From positions 1-15,971 of the forward strand of contig JAWXCM010000040.1 of NCBI GenBank assembly GCA_034408745.1: a stretch of 15,971 bases of DNA, given 5' to 3'. Positions 1 to 7,236 of this stretch are shown piece by piece. Positions within the stretch are counted from its first letter, which is position 1. Each line of letters starts with the position of its first letter. Position numbers and translations under genes: made by a program. This DNA is from JAWXCM01 sp034408745 (lineage in GTDB: Bacteria > Acidobacteriota > Terriglobia > Bryobacterales > Bryobacteraceae). The notes under the pieces were generated by a model. It saw nothing but the letters and a program-made list of their open reading frames with translations, was not told the origin of the DNA and made no database searches.

Positions 1-32
1 CTTCCCTCTGCATACGGCGCGACGAATTTCAT
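1..32 (-). CDS. Possible 5' end of a gene running off the left edge
   Basis: An ATG on the minus strand at 32 opens a frame reading MKFVAPYAEG before the window ends. It follows the esterase gene (stop at 81) in the same direction. A TATAAT hexamer lies exactly 10 nt upstream of the ATG, and no Shine-Dalgarno sequence precedes it. Only ten codons are visible, so no product can be assigned. The call rests on the promoter-like hexamer and the position after a gene end. Confidence 0.35.
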   Translation of the reverse strand, partial: MKFVAPYAEG

Positions 33-42
33 GGTGAATGGA

Positions 43-48
43 ATTATA
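43..48 (-). promoter_or_regulatory. Candidate -10 box (TATAAT) for the left-edge gene
   Basis: The minus strand reads a perfect TATAAT at 48-43. Usual geometry puts transcription start near 36, only about 4 nt before the ATG at 32, which would give an almost leaderless mRNA. No convincing -35 is present at 16-18 bp; the best is TTAGAT at 17 bp. The hexamer is clear but its use is inferred. Confidence 0.35.
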
Positions 49-80
49 CGATCCTTCCGCGCCTCATCTAACTGTTCTAC

Positions 81-1784
81 TTATTTTGTGACGATCCCTA
101 ACTCCAGGCCTCCGACTCGCTCCAGCCCAGGCACCAGAAAATCCGCGCCCTCGAACGCCTCCGGTTTTGCGACATCCACTTTCACCGGAGCCACGGCAGC
201 CGCAAACACGGCCCAGACACCAGCCTTTCCGATTCCGTTCAGCTTCGGGGACGTAACGCCTTTCGACTCCATCCAGCGCAATGCGGTCAGAATGTCCTGC
301 ACACGCTCGGCATCGTCCGACTTGTTGAACGTGAGGAAATGGCGCTGATCGCGGTTCCTCGCCGCTTTGGCCGACCCGGTCTGGAATGCGTCGATCAGCA
401 CCACAGTCTCACCCGCCTTCACCCACTCCTGCGCCGCCGCACGCGCCGCTTCCATGCCATCCGGATGGACCACCAGACGCGTTGGCTTCCCGGACCCGAG
501 CACCGTCACGGGCACGTGGTCGCCACGCCCGGCGCGTGAAAGGAATTCCCCAGGCTGATCCACCCGAGCCGGCCACTCCGCCGCCAGCGCCAGTTGCAGC
601 CGCTCTTTCGCCAGCGCGGCATCCTTCACCGGAGCGCCAACCAGCTTCTGCCATGCCTGCCGCACCCCGTCGAAATCGAGAGCCCCGGGGGGCAGCGACC
701 GGGCATGCCACACCAGCATGTCGCCGAGCTTCTCGATCCGCGGACTGCGCTCCACGATCTTTTCCGCGTTCGGGTTGTTTAGAATGGTCCTGGCGAAGAA
801 TCGGTATACCTCCTCGCGCGACTGCTGGTTGTAATTGTGCGGCGCATCGATCTGCTTCATCTCCAGCCGTGCCGCCGCATCGTACAGCTCATAGATGTGC
901 TTGAGCGCCGGGTACTCCACCGACGGAGTGTTCTTCGTCCAGTCGCCAGTGGCGGCCACCATGATCATGGGACGAGGCGCCATCATTGCGCCCAGTTCCA
1001 TATTGTTCGCGTCGATGCGCAGGCCCGGAGCGTTCTCGCACGGCGAACCGCCTTGCATAATGCTCGAGATCATGTTCACAGGAGCCGAGAATTTCACTCG
1101 CGGATCGACGGCCGCCAGCAGAAACGTCTGCGTGCCACCACCGGAAGCGCCGGTCGCGCCGATCTGCCCTGGATCCACATCGGGCAGAGTCTGCAGGAAA
1201 TCGACCACACGGATGCTGTTCCAAAGCTGTAGCGGCAGTGGGCCAAAATTCCAGGCGATGTCGCGCGGCTCATCGCCAAAAGCGTGCGGAGTCTGAATCG
1301 TGTCCGTGTAGCCAACCATGTCGTAGGTCATCACCACGAAGCCGAGCCGCGCCAGGTTGATGGCACGCGCGGGCACCGACGCCAGCTGCTGATGCTCCAG
1401 CCGTCCGTAGTTCCAGTGGCCGTGCGGTGAGGCAACCGCCGGATGCCTGCCCGGCTTCCCGAGCGGTCTGTACAGGTTCCCGCCCAGCCAGTACCCCGGC
1501 ATGGTCTCAATCGCGACCTTCTCCACCGAGTAGTCCCTGTTTTCGATTTTGCCGAAGACAAGCGTGCCCATCGGCGGCTTCTCGGGCATCGGATACAGTC
1601 CGGCTGCGGTGAGGATCTGCTTACGAAGGTGCTCCCGACGCTTCTCCCACTCTGCGAGCGTACGATACTCGGGCATCGCAAACACGGTGTCCGTGCCTGG
1701 CGTTTTGAAGTTACGGGAATCGACTACAGGGGTCTGCGCGAGCAGAAGGACAGACAGCACCGGCAGAAGCAGAAGGGATCGCAT
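81..1784 (-). CDS. Secreted acetylxylan-esterase-like alpha/beta hydrolase
   Basis: A 567-residue exported hydrolase. A signal peptide covers residues 1-16, with likely cleavage between LLLA and QTP. The alpha/beta-hydrolase core follows, with the nucleophile elbow GATGASGGG (S214), an acid candidate D281 in ATGDWTKN, and a histidine H316 in DAPHNYNQ. This is the arrangement of acetylxylan-esterase/cephalosporin-C-deacetylase-like enzymes, so deacetylation of plant or microbial polysaccharide outside the cytoplasm is the likely role; the substrate is not known. Residues about 400-567 look like a second hydrolase-like half lacking an obvious serine elbow, and it ends abruptly after FLVPGLERVGGLE. 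The ATG is preceded by GAGGGG placed unusually close (0-2 nt). It follows the matrixin gene by 16 bp, so it is probably the last gene of that operon. The superfamily is secure; the exact activity is moderate. Confidence 0.82.
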   Translation of the reverse strand: MRSLLLLPVLSVLLLAQTPVVDSRNFKTPGTDTVFAMPEYRTLAEWEKRREHLRKQILTAAGLYPMPEKPPMGTLVFGKIENRDYSVEKVAIETMPGYWLGGNLYRPLGKPGRHPAVASPHGHWNYGRLEHQQLASVPARAINLARLGFVVMTYDMVGYTDTIQTPHAFGDEPRDIAWNFGPLPLQLWNSIRVVDFLQTLPDVDPGQIGATGASGGGTQTFLLAAVDPRVKFSAPVNMISSIMQGGSPCENAPGLRIDANNMELGAMMAPRPMIMVAATGDWTKNTPSVEYPALKHIYELYDAAARLEMKQIDAPHNYNQQSREEVYRFFARTILNNPNAEKIVERSPRIEKLGDMLVWHARSLPPGALDFDGVRQAWQKLVGAPVKDAALAKERLQLALAAEWPARVDQPGEFLSRAGRGDHVPVTVLGSGKPTRLVVHPDGMEAARAAAQEWVKAGETVVLIDAFQTGSAKAARNRDQRHFLTFNKSDDAERVQDILTALRWMESKGVTSPKLNGIGKAGVWAVFAAAVAPVKVDVAKPEAFEGADFLVPGLERVGGLELGIVTK

Positions 1785-1800
1785 CCCCTCAGCTTATTAC

Positions 1801-4074
1801 TTAACGGCGAGACGTTGCGACTGGTTCGGGCTCCGCTTCACCAGCCGGCCGGGCGGCCGGAACGTCAAACTGCACAGCGATCGGGAGACTTCGATCCGTC
1901 CCTGCCTCGAGTCGGATCACAGCCAGACCAGCCGGAACGGCCAGCGGGACGGTGAAGGACACCTGCGAGCCGTTGACCAAACCTACCGGGACGCGGATGG
2001 AATCGTTGATGACAACGACGGCGTTAGCCGTGGTCAGGGGCACCGGAGTCGCACCGACCTGCATGGTGATGATGTTGCCGGGGGAGACCGATGAGGCCCC
2101 GGTAAGCAGGTTCTGAACCACGCTGCTGAGCCAGAAGGGGCGTGCCGGCGCCGGCTGGATACCGGCCGTCAACGGATACGTATTCACCTGCAGGCCGCTG
2201 GTGAGAGTCACCAGCAGACCTGCGGGAGGAACCGTGGGTGCGACCACGACGTTTGCGACCAGTCGTGTCGGGCTCAAAACCCAGAGGCGGCGGACCACCA
2301 CGTCGGGCGTACCGAAGCCGATGGCGACCTGACCATCAGTGAACTGTGTGTTCAGGCCGTCAATCTGGAGCATGGCTTCGGTACCCGGAGACAGCAACAC
2401 CGGGCTCGCGAGGAGGGCGGTCGGAGCCGCCGGCTGGGTGTCGGCCGGATACGTGTAGGAGGGCGGATTGTCGCCCTGCACAGACAGGGAACTTTGTCCG
2501 TCGGAAGTGAAAGCGGCCAGCACGGCTCTGTGACCAGGCACGGCATTCGGAATACCGACCGTGAACCGAGTCACGCCGCCAGGCAGTTCTTCGTAATTGC
2601 GCACCTGAGCCGGCACGCCATCGAACAGAATGCGGGTGTCAGCCTGGAGATTCAGACCGGTGATCGACGCGATGCGCACCGCGCCTTCGGTTCCAGGCAC
2701 GACGCTCACGATCACAGGTGGCTGACGCTCCACGTGATAGAACGCCGAAGGCAGCACGTAGATATCGTTGGTCGCCGAAAACACTACGTGGCGAGGCCCG
2801 TTCGACGGAATTGCCAGCGTGCCGGGGTCGAAGTCCATCCGGACGTAGGCCGTGGGAGCCAGTTCGTACGGCCGCACGCGCAGCTCCGGACCGCCGATGG
2901 TGCTGGAGCGAACCGTATTGACAGGAAGGTTGAAGCCGTCGGCGACCACAAACGGATTCACCAGACCGGGGCTGATAAATGGCGGACGGGCGGCAAAGTT
3001 GCCCGGGAACGCGAACACGCGCATGGTGTGCATGGCGTATCCATTCCGCTGGCGCACGGTGAAGTTGATGTTCTGAACAGGAAGGCCCGCGGCCGTCGGA
3101 ATCAGTGAAGCCTGCAACGCGTTGTTTACGCCGCCGAATGGCGTGTAGAAAATCGTCTCAAACGGCGAGCTGCCCACAAACGTGCGACCCGTGGCATCGG
3201 TCGGCAGATTGATGCCGCCGGGCGAAGCCTGATCCTCCATTGCTGGCGGGATCGGGTGCACATAGACGTAGTAGCTGCGCTGCGGCAGACCGTCGATCTG
3301 CCATGTACCATCCGGGTTCGTCAGTGTGCTGATGGCCGAGCCGTTCGGCGCAATCGCTACGACAGACGCCATGTTGACGCCCGTACCGTTCATCGTCACG
3401 CGGCCGGAAACGCTGCCCGTGGAGAACTGGAACGTAGGCTTCGGATACAGCAGCGACAGACCAGCGATGTCGTCCGCACCCAGTGGCTTCGATTTGCCGG
3501 TGGAGCGGGTCCACTCCGTCGACATCACGCTGGATGTGAAGGTATGCTGCAGTCCCAGCGCATGGCCAAACTCGTGTACCAGCGTGGTGTACAGCCTCTC
3601 TGACCAAGTGGACCAGTTGCTGAAATCCGGATTGATTCGCACCACGGATTTCACGATCGGAACAAACTGCCCGTTGCTCGCCAGCGAAACCGTCGGACCA
3701 CCCTGCGCGATCACTCCCGGCGGCAGGTCGAACAGCACTTCCACCGACGGCGTCGTCGAAGTCAGACCAGGAGTCGCGACACCGCCGTACGCCAGTCGCA
3801 GATCGGACGAATCGACGTCGTTCCACACGCCCGTTACCGACTTGAGCTGGCTGAGCAGCGCAGCGGGACCGTCCCCCTGGGTATTAAACACCAGGCCGGA
3901 CATGTCGTTCACAAACCAGCTCAGCGTCTTGTTCGGAAGGACATTCAGGTCGAACTTCGCCGGCATGGGGCGAAAAGGAGCGGTTCGGGAGGCGAAGTGG
4001 ACGAAGTGGTAATACGCGGAAGCAGTACCGCTCAGGGTCAGTGCGACAACGGCCAGTGCAAAAACCCGCTTCAT
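1801..4074 (-). CDS. Secreted matrixin-like (M10) zinc metalloprotease with Ig-like C-terminal domains
   Basis: A 757-residue exported multidomain protein. Residues 1-20 form a signal peptide (cleavage after GTASA). The catalytic domain spans about 40-210 and carries the metzincin zinc site HEFGHALGLQH (H167, E168, H171, H177). A probable Met-turn (M184 in SSVMST) and the motif LGADDIAGLSLLYP follow, typical of M10 enzymes. Residues about 216-310 resemble a carboxypeptidase-regulatory-like beta sandwich. Two IPT/TIG-like segments lie at about 452-540 and 555-640. The last domain (about 648-738) resembles the Solibacter-type C-terminal domain known from acidobacterial secreted proteins. It should cleave extracellular or surface proteins using zinc. 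The start overlaps the stop of the upstream gene as ATGA, indicating translational coupling. No classical PRCGxPD cysteine switch is evident, so latency, if any, would be controlled differently. Catalytic-domain call strong; accessory domains moderate. Confidence 0.88.
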   Translation of the reverse strand: MKRVFALAVVALTLSGTASAYYHFVHFASRTAPFRPMPAKFDLNVLPNKTLSWFVNDMSGLVFNTQGDGPAALLSQLKSVTGVWNDVDSSDLRLAYGGVATPGLTSTTPSVEVLFDLPPGVIAQGGPTVSLASNGQFVPIVKSVVRINPDFSNWSTWSERLYTTLVHEFGHALGLQHTFTSSVMSTEWTRSTGKSKPLGADDIAGLSLLYPKPTFQFSTGSVSGRVTMNGTGVNMASVVAIAPNGSAISTLTNPDGTWQIDGLPQRSYYVYVHPIPPAMEDQASPGGINLPTDATGRTFVGSSPFETIFYTPFGGVNNALQASLIPTAAGLPVQNINFTVRQRNGYAMHTMRVFAFPGNFAARPPFISPGLVNPFVVADGFNLPVNTVRSSTIGGPELRVRPYELAPTAYVRMDFDPGTLAIPSNGPRHVVFSATNDIYVLPSAFYHVERQPPVIVSVVPGTEGAVRIASITGLNLQADTRILFDGVPAQVRNYEELPGGVTRFTVGIPNAVPGHRAVLAAFTSDGQSSLSVQGDNPPSYTYPADTQPAAPTALLASPVLLSPGTEAMLQIDGLNTQFTDGQVAIGFGTPDVVVRRLWVLSPTRLVANVVVAPTVPPAGLLVTLTSGLQVNTYPLTAGIQPAPARPFWLSSVVQNLLTGASSVSPGNIITMQVGATPVPLTTANAVVVINDSIRVPVGLVNGSQVSFTVPLAVPAGLAVIRLEAGTDRSLPIAVQFDVPAARPAGEAEPEPVATSRR

Positions 4075-4628
4075 TGGCGCACCCCGCCGAGAGCTTTTTG
4101 AACCCGCGTTTTTAGTTCGGAGACGCTCAGATCGAGAGGTGTATCGGCTACCGGGATGCCGTTTTTGTCGAGCATCACCTCAGTGGAAGAAGCGGACCGC
4201 CGCACCCTCGCCTCCCCGCCCTTGGCGTCCGGAGCGAGGCTGAAAGAACCCTGCGACAACCCAATCACCTGTGCCTTGCCCGACTTGCCAGTCCACAGGA
4301 AGAGCACATATTCCTGTCCCTCGACGACGGTTGGTGTACCCGTGAAGGTCTGGACCAGCCCCTGATACTGTCCGCCAGGCAACACGAAACTCGAATCGGT
4401 GAGCGTTCCCTTCCAGTACTCCGATACCTGCAGCCTGCAGCGGGTCAGGATCAGCGAGCCCTGCGCCTCACCGGCACAGGAAATGATTCGCGCCCGGACG
4501 ATGGAGGTGGATCTCCTCGACATCTCATCCAGCGTCAGCTTTTCCAGTGTCGCGGCGTTTACTGTAGCGAACCCGCAAAGGGCCGCAAGCAGCGCCGGAA
4601 CCAGCATTCGCTGTGGCAGGTGAGTCAT
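4071..4628 (-). CDS. Small secreted protein of unknown function, translationally coupled to the matrixin
   Basis: A 185-residue protein with a signal peptide at 1-25 (MTHLPQR, hydrophobic core, cleavage after TVNA). The mature part contains a beta-rich stretch around WKGTLTDSSFVLPGGQYQG (72-90), then VVEGQEYVLFLWTGKSG (101-117) and IGLSQGSF. Cysteines C51 and C64 could form a disulfide. No enzymatic motif is visible. Its stop overlaps the start of the metalloprotease gene by four bases, so the two are made together. A role as protease partner, inhibitor, folding helper or substrate is possible but inferred only from this. The ATG at 4628 lacks a strong ribosome binding site. A second ATG at codon 8 would still leave a signal peptide but has no better site. 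Confidence 0.75.
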   Translation of the reverse strand: MTHLPQRMLVPALLAALCGFATVNAATLEKLTLDEMSRRSTSIVRARIISCAGEAQGSLILTRCRLQVSEYWKGTLTDSSFVLPGGQYQGLVQTFTGTPTVVEGQEYVLFLWTGKSGKAQVIGLSQGSFSLAPDAKGGEARVRRSASSTEVMLDKNGIPVADTPLDLSVSELKTRVQKALGGVRQ

Positions 4629-4710
4629 AATCCAGCCGATCTAGTGCATCTGATGTGCCAGGCTATGTCGTTGACTCTGGGAAGTTGGGTCCTGGCCAGT
4701 TGTGGACACC

Positions 4711-4727
4711 TGACACAGGGTGACACA
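4711..4727. repeat. Tandem TGACACA repeat in an intergenic gap
   Basis: TGACACA occurs at 4711-4717 and 4721-4727, exactly 10 bp apart, with a further TGAC at 4733. The repeats sit in the 108-bp gap between the transporter gene (stop at 4737) and the secreted-protein gene (start at 4628). The segment CACCTG-aca-CAGGGTG (4707-4722) could also fold into a short bulged hairpin without a U-tract. It may be an operator for the protease operon. No convincing -35/-10 pair was found here. Chance occurrence is possible. Confidence 0.25.
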
Positions 4728-4736
4728 CATCGTGAC

Positions 4737-6623
4737 TCAGCCGCCGTCTCGAACGATCAGAACGGGAACCTTCACGCCATGGCGCACCGATTCGATGGTA
4801 GTGCCGAGGATCAGGTCCATTAGTCCAGTGTGGCCGTGCGCGCCCATGATCACCAGGTCAGGCTGGATCTCCCGCGCAACCTCGATAATCGCCTTCGCCG
4901 GGCGGTCGGAGTGCGCGATTCTGGCCGTCACCTCGACACCCGCGGCCCTCAGCGCCTCCGTGATTCCCTCCAGATACAGACTTCCGGCTTCCACTTCCGC
5001 CGTCTGGGCGAGTTCGCCGTACACCTGGCTGGTGACCCCCTCTTCCACATGGAGCACCGTCAGCCGAGCCCCGTAGGTTTGTGCCAGAGCCGACGCATGC
5101 GCCAGCGCCAGGCGGTCCCGGAATGTGTGGTCCAGCGGCACCAGTACGTGGCGGTACGGGGTAATCGACAAGTCCACCGCCACGTTGGACGGCAGCACCA
5201 CCGAGGGTCGCCTGCCCCGGCGTTGCAGCGCCGCTGGCAGCCACGGTTCAAGGACAATCCAGACCAGCAGCAGCGCCAGTGCGGCCATGAACGGCATCAC
5301 GGTCCATTCCAGCAAGGTTCGCCACTCGCCCGCGTTGTCCAGCCACACGCCGACCGTCGTCTGCACCAGGCGGATGTTCAGGCCGACGATGATGGTCGCC
5401 GTCACCCAGGCCAGCACCTTCACCCACATGCGATTCGCAAGGTCGCCCATCTTCTGCTTATCCGAGGTGAAGTGGATGAGCGGGATTACCGCGAACGGGA
5501 GCTGCATGCTGAGGATCACCTGACTCAGAATCAACAACTTATAGGTGCCCTTCTCACCCGTGACGTAAATCGTTATGGCGGCGGGAATGATCGCCACCGA
5601 CCGCGTGATCAGGCGCCGCAGCCACGGCCTCATACGGAAGTTGAGGAACCCTTCCATCACGATCTGCCCCGCCATCGTGCCCGTCAGTGTCGACGACTGG
5701 CCCGCGCACAACAGTGCGACAGCGAACATCACGCTGGCCATCGTGGTGCCCAGCAGCGGAGCCAGCAACAGGTGCGCCTGCTGGATTTCATTCACCGCGA
5801 TGCCGCGTGTGAAGAACACGCTCGCGGCGACGATCAGAATCGCGGCGTTCACAAAAAGGGCGCCGTTCAACGCGACTACCGAATCGATGAGGTTGTACTT
5901 GCAGGCCGACCGTTTATCCCTTATCGAAGACCCGATGCTCCGCGTCTGAACCAGCGCCGAGTGCAGGTACAGGTTGTGGGGCATCACCGTGGCGCCCAGG
6001 ATCCCGATGGCGACGTACAGACTCTCATTCGTCAAACGGGGAATCAGACCACTGGCAATGGCGGTCAGCGCGGGTTTGGCAAGGAATATCTCGATGCCAA
6101 AGCAGACGCCGATGACTGAGATCAGTAACAATACGAACCCTTCGATCATCCGCATGCCGAACTTTGAAAACCAAAGCAGCAGCAGCGTGTCCAGCGACGT
6201 AAGCAGCACACCCATCAGCAAAGGTATCCCAAACAGCAGGTTAAGGCCGATCGCCGCGCCCAGTACTTCAGCCAGGTCGCAGGCCGCAATCGCGATCTCG
6301 CACAAAACCCACAGCGCACCGGCAATCGAACGAGGGTAGGTTTCCCGGCAAGCCTGCGCCAAATCCCTTCCGGCGACAATGCCCAGACGCGCACTGAGCG
6401 TCTGCAGCAGGATTGCCATCAGATTCGACATCACCAGCACCCAGAGGAGCTGATATCCGAAGCGCGCGCCGCCCTCAAGATCCGTGGCCCAGTTGCCCGG
6501 GTCCATATAGCCGACGCTGACCAGATAGGCCGGCCCCGCGAACGCGAACATGCGCCTCCAGATGGAGAGATGTCGAGTCGGGACAGTACCGTGGACTTCG
6601 GGGAGCGAACGTGCGTTAACCAT
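4737..6623 (-). CDS. mntH: Nramp-family Mn2+/Fe2+ transporter fused to a universal stress protein domain
   Basis: A 628-residue inner-membrane protein in two parts. Residues about 20-460 are an Nramp (MntH) transporter. TM1 carries DPGNW (41-45) and TM6 carries ATVMPHNLYLH (211-221), the metal-coordinating motifs D/N and A/M of the family; AGQSSTLTGTMAGQ follows at 307-320. It should import Mn2+ or Fe2+ with protons. Residues about 489-625 form a universal stress protein (UspA) domain. Its ATP-binding signature G-x2-G-x9-G-T is intact at G594, G597, G607, T608, so the domain probably binds ATP on the cytoplasmic side. Ordinary MntH is about 400-450 residues long, so this is a true fusion in one uninterrupted frame. 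A TTGACA/GATACT promoter lies upstream, and GTTAAC repeats cover the predicted transcription start. No Shine-Dalgarno sequence is evident. Confidence 0.93.
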   Translation of the reverse strand: MVNARSLPEVHGTVPTRHLSIWRRMFAFAGPAYLVSVGYMDPGNWATDLEGGARFGYQLLWVLVMSNLMAILLQTLSARLGIVAGRDLAQACRETYPRSIAGALWVLCEIAIAACDLAEVLGAAIGLNLLFGIPLLMGVLLTSLDTLLLLWFSKFGMRMIEGFVLLLISVIGVCFGIEIFLAKPALTAIASGLIPRLTNESLYVAIGILGATVMPHNLYLHSALVQTRSIGSSIRDKRSACKYNLIDSVVALNGALFVNAAILIVAASVFFTRGIAVNEIQQAHLLLAPLLGTTMASVMFAVALLCAGQSSTLTGTMAGQIVMEGFLNFRMRPWLRRLITRSVAIIPAAITIYVTGEKGTYKLLILSQVILSMQLPFAVIPLIHFTSDKQKMGDLANRMWVKVLAWVTATIIVGLNIRLVQTTVGVWLDNAGEWRTLLEWTVMPFMAALALLLVWIVLEPWLPAALQRRGRRPSVVLPSNVAVDLSITPYRHVLVPLDHTFRDRLALAHASALAQTYGARLTVLHVEEGVTSQVYGELAQTAEVEAGSLYLEGITEALRAAGVEVTARIAHSDRPAKAIIEVAREIQPDLVIMGAHGHTGLMDLILGTTIESVRHGVKVPVLIVRDGG

Positions 6624-6654
6624 CGGTATTGGTCACGAGTTAACCGTAGTTAAG
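6615..6654. repeat. GTTAAC repeats over the mntH transcription start: candidate operator
   Basis: GTTAAC occurs at 6615-6620, directly after the ATG, and at 6639-6644; GTTAAG occurs at 6649-6654. On the minus strand TTAACT is repeated with 10-bp spacing (6653-6648 and 6643-6638). The upstream copy overlaps the -10 box by two bases and the next covers the predicted +1. This geometry suits a repressor that blocks the promoter. A metal-responsive DtxR/MntR- or Fur-type regulator is the natural guess, but the sequence is not a textbook box for either. Confidence 0.4.
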
Positions 6655-6682
6655 TATCCCGTCTCCGCACCGCGAATGTCAA
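6653..6682 (-). promoter_or_regulatory. Sigma70-type promoter for mntH
   Basis: The minus strand carries a perfect -35 TTGACA (6682-6677), an 18-bp spacer and GATACT (6658-6653, four of six consensus). Transcription would start near 6646, giving a 23-nt leader before the ATG at 6623. The -35 lies just beyond the stop codon of the upstream gene (6688). It is the best-looking promoter in the window. Confidence 0.6.
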
Positions 6683-6687
6683 GCCGC

Positions 6688-7236
6688 CTACCGGATGGAC
6701 CGCTGATACACCAGTTTGTAAACCAGCGGTTTGGGCAAATGGACGCTCGTGATCCGGACCGCAATCGTGAGCCGGGAACCGTCGTCGCTGAGCAGGTACC
6801 GGTCCTCCCTGACCGCGTTGTCAGCGACGTAGGACTGCATCAGTGTAGGATCGATCTGAATGACTGCCACAACGTCGGTGCCATCCGGAGCCCGGGTCTT
6901 TACCGCCACACCGCTGGCCGGGTATGCCACATCCAGCCCCTGCTCATGCTTCACGTGAATTTCGTGGTCCGACACGTCCAGCTGAAACGAGGGGAAAGCC
7001 ACGTTCCGGCGCTTGAGCTTCACTCTCGCGATGGGGCGGGTGATAAAGCTCATGCTCGCGATGGTTCCTTCAATGGCGCGGTCGATGTTGTCGCTTTCCC
7101 CGGCAATCAGATCCCATCGGCCAGCATAGCGGGACACCGCTGCCGGGAACGTTGCTGCCTCAGCGTGCAGGCAGCAAAGGACGACAAATGCATGAATCTG
7201 ACGAGTCAACGTCTCAGAGTAACAACATCGACTCAC
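6688..7236 (-). CDS. Probable exported protein of unknown function (lipocalin-like fold suspected)
   Basis: A 182-codon frame from a GTG at 7236. The hydrophobic stretch HAFVVLCCLHAEAA (15-28) looks like a signal peptide. A TTG at codon 10 (7209) would give a shorter and more typical one, MTRQIHAFVVLCC. The mature part opens with RYAGRWDLIAG, then short beta-like stretches rich in charged residues, and ends SVHLPKPLVYKLVYQRS. The YxGxWD opening and about 150-residue size suggest a small beta-barrel or lipocalin-like ligand-binding domain; this is weak inference. The 5' end overlaps the divergent glgE start at 7188, by 49 bp with the GTG or 22 bp with the TTG. The gene lies upstream of and co-directional with mntH, 64 bp away. 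Confidence 0.6.
   Translation of the reverse strand: MSRCCYSETLTRQIHAFVVLCCLHAEAATFPAAVSRYAGRWDLIAGESDNIDRAIEGTIASMSFITRPIARVKLKRRNVAFPSFQLDVSDHEIHVKHEQGLDVAYPASGVAVKTRAPDGTDVVAVIQIDPTLMQSYVADNAVREDRYLLSDDGSRLTIAVRITSVHLPKPLVYKLVYQRSIR
7152..7177 (+). promoter_or_regulatory. Perfect 9-bp inverted repeat abutting the glgE ribosome binding site
   Basis: TTGCTGCCT (7152-7160) and AGGCAGCAA (7169-7177) are exact reverse complements around an 8-nt loop (7161-7168). The 3' arm ends on the first base of the glgE Shine-Dalgarno AAGGA (7177-7181), and the ATG follows at 7188. As RNA the hairpin would flank the ribosome landing site; as DNA it would be a symmetric operator. It also lies inside the signal-peptide codons of the opposite-strand gene. 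No T-run follows, so it is not a terminator. Confidence 0.5.

Noticed and set aside
81..130. Possible frameshift at the 3' end of the esterase gene
   Set aside because: Reading the other frames past the stop at 81-83 gives no continuation of the hydrolase, and a promoter-like TATAAT and a new ATG follow within 55 bp.
4707..4722. Possible rho-independent terminator after mntH
   Set aside because: The only hairpin is about 6 bp with a bulged base and no T-run follows on either strand.
4830..6119. Long plus-strand open frame (429 codons) opposite mntH
   Set aside because: Its product is rich in R, H, Q and D with no fold or motif, and the opposite strand is an unambiguous Nramp-Usp protein. 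It is a typical antisense shadow in GC-rich DNA.
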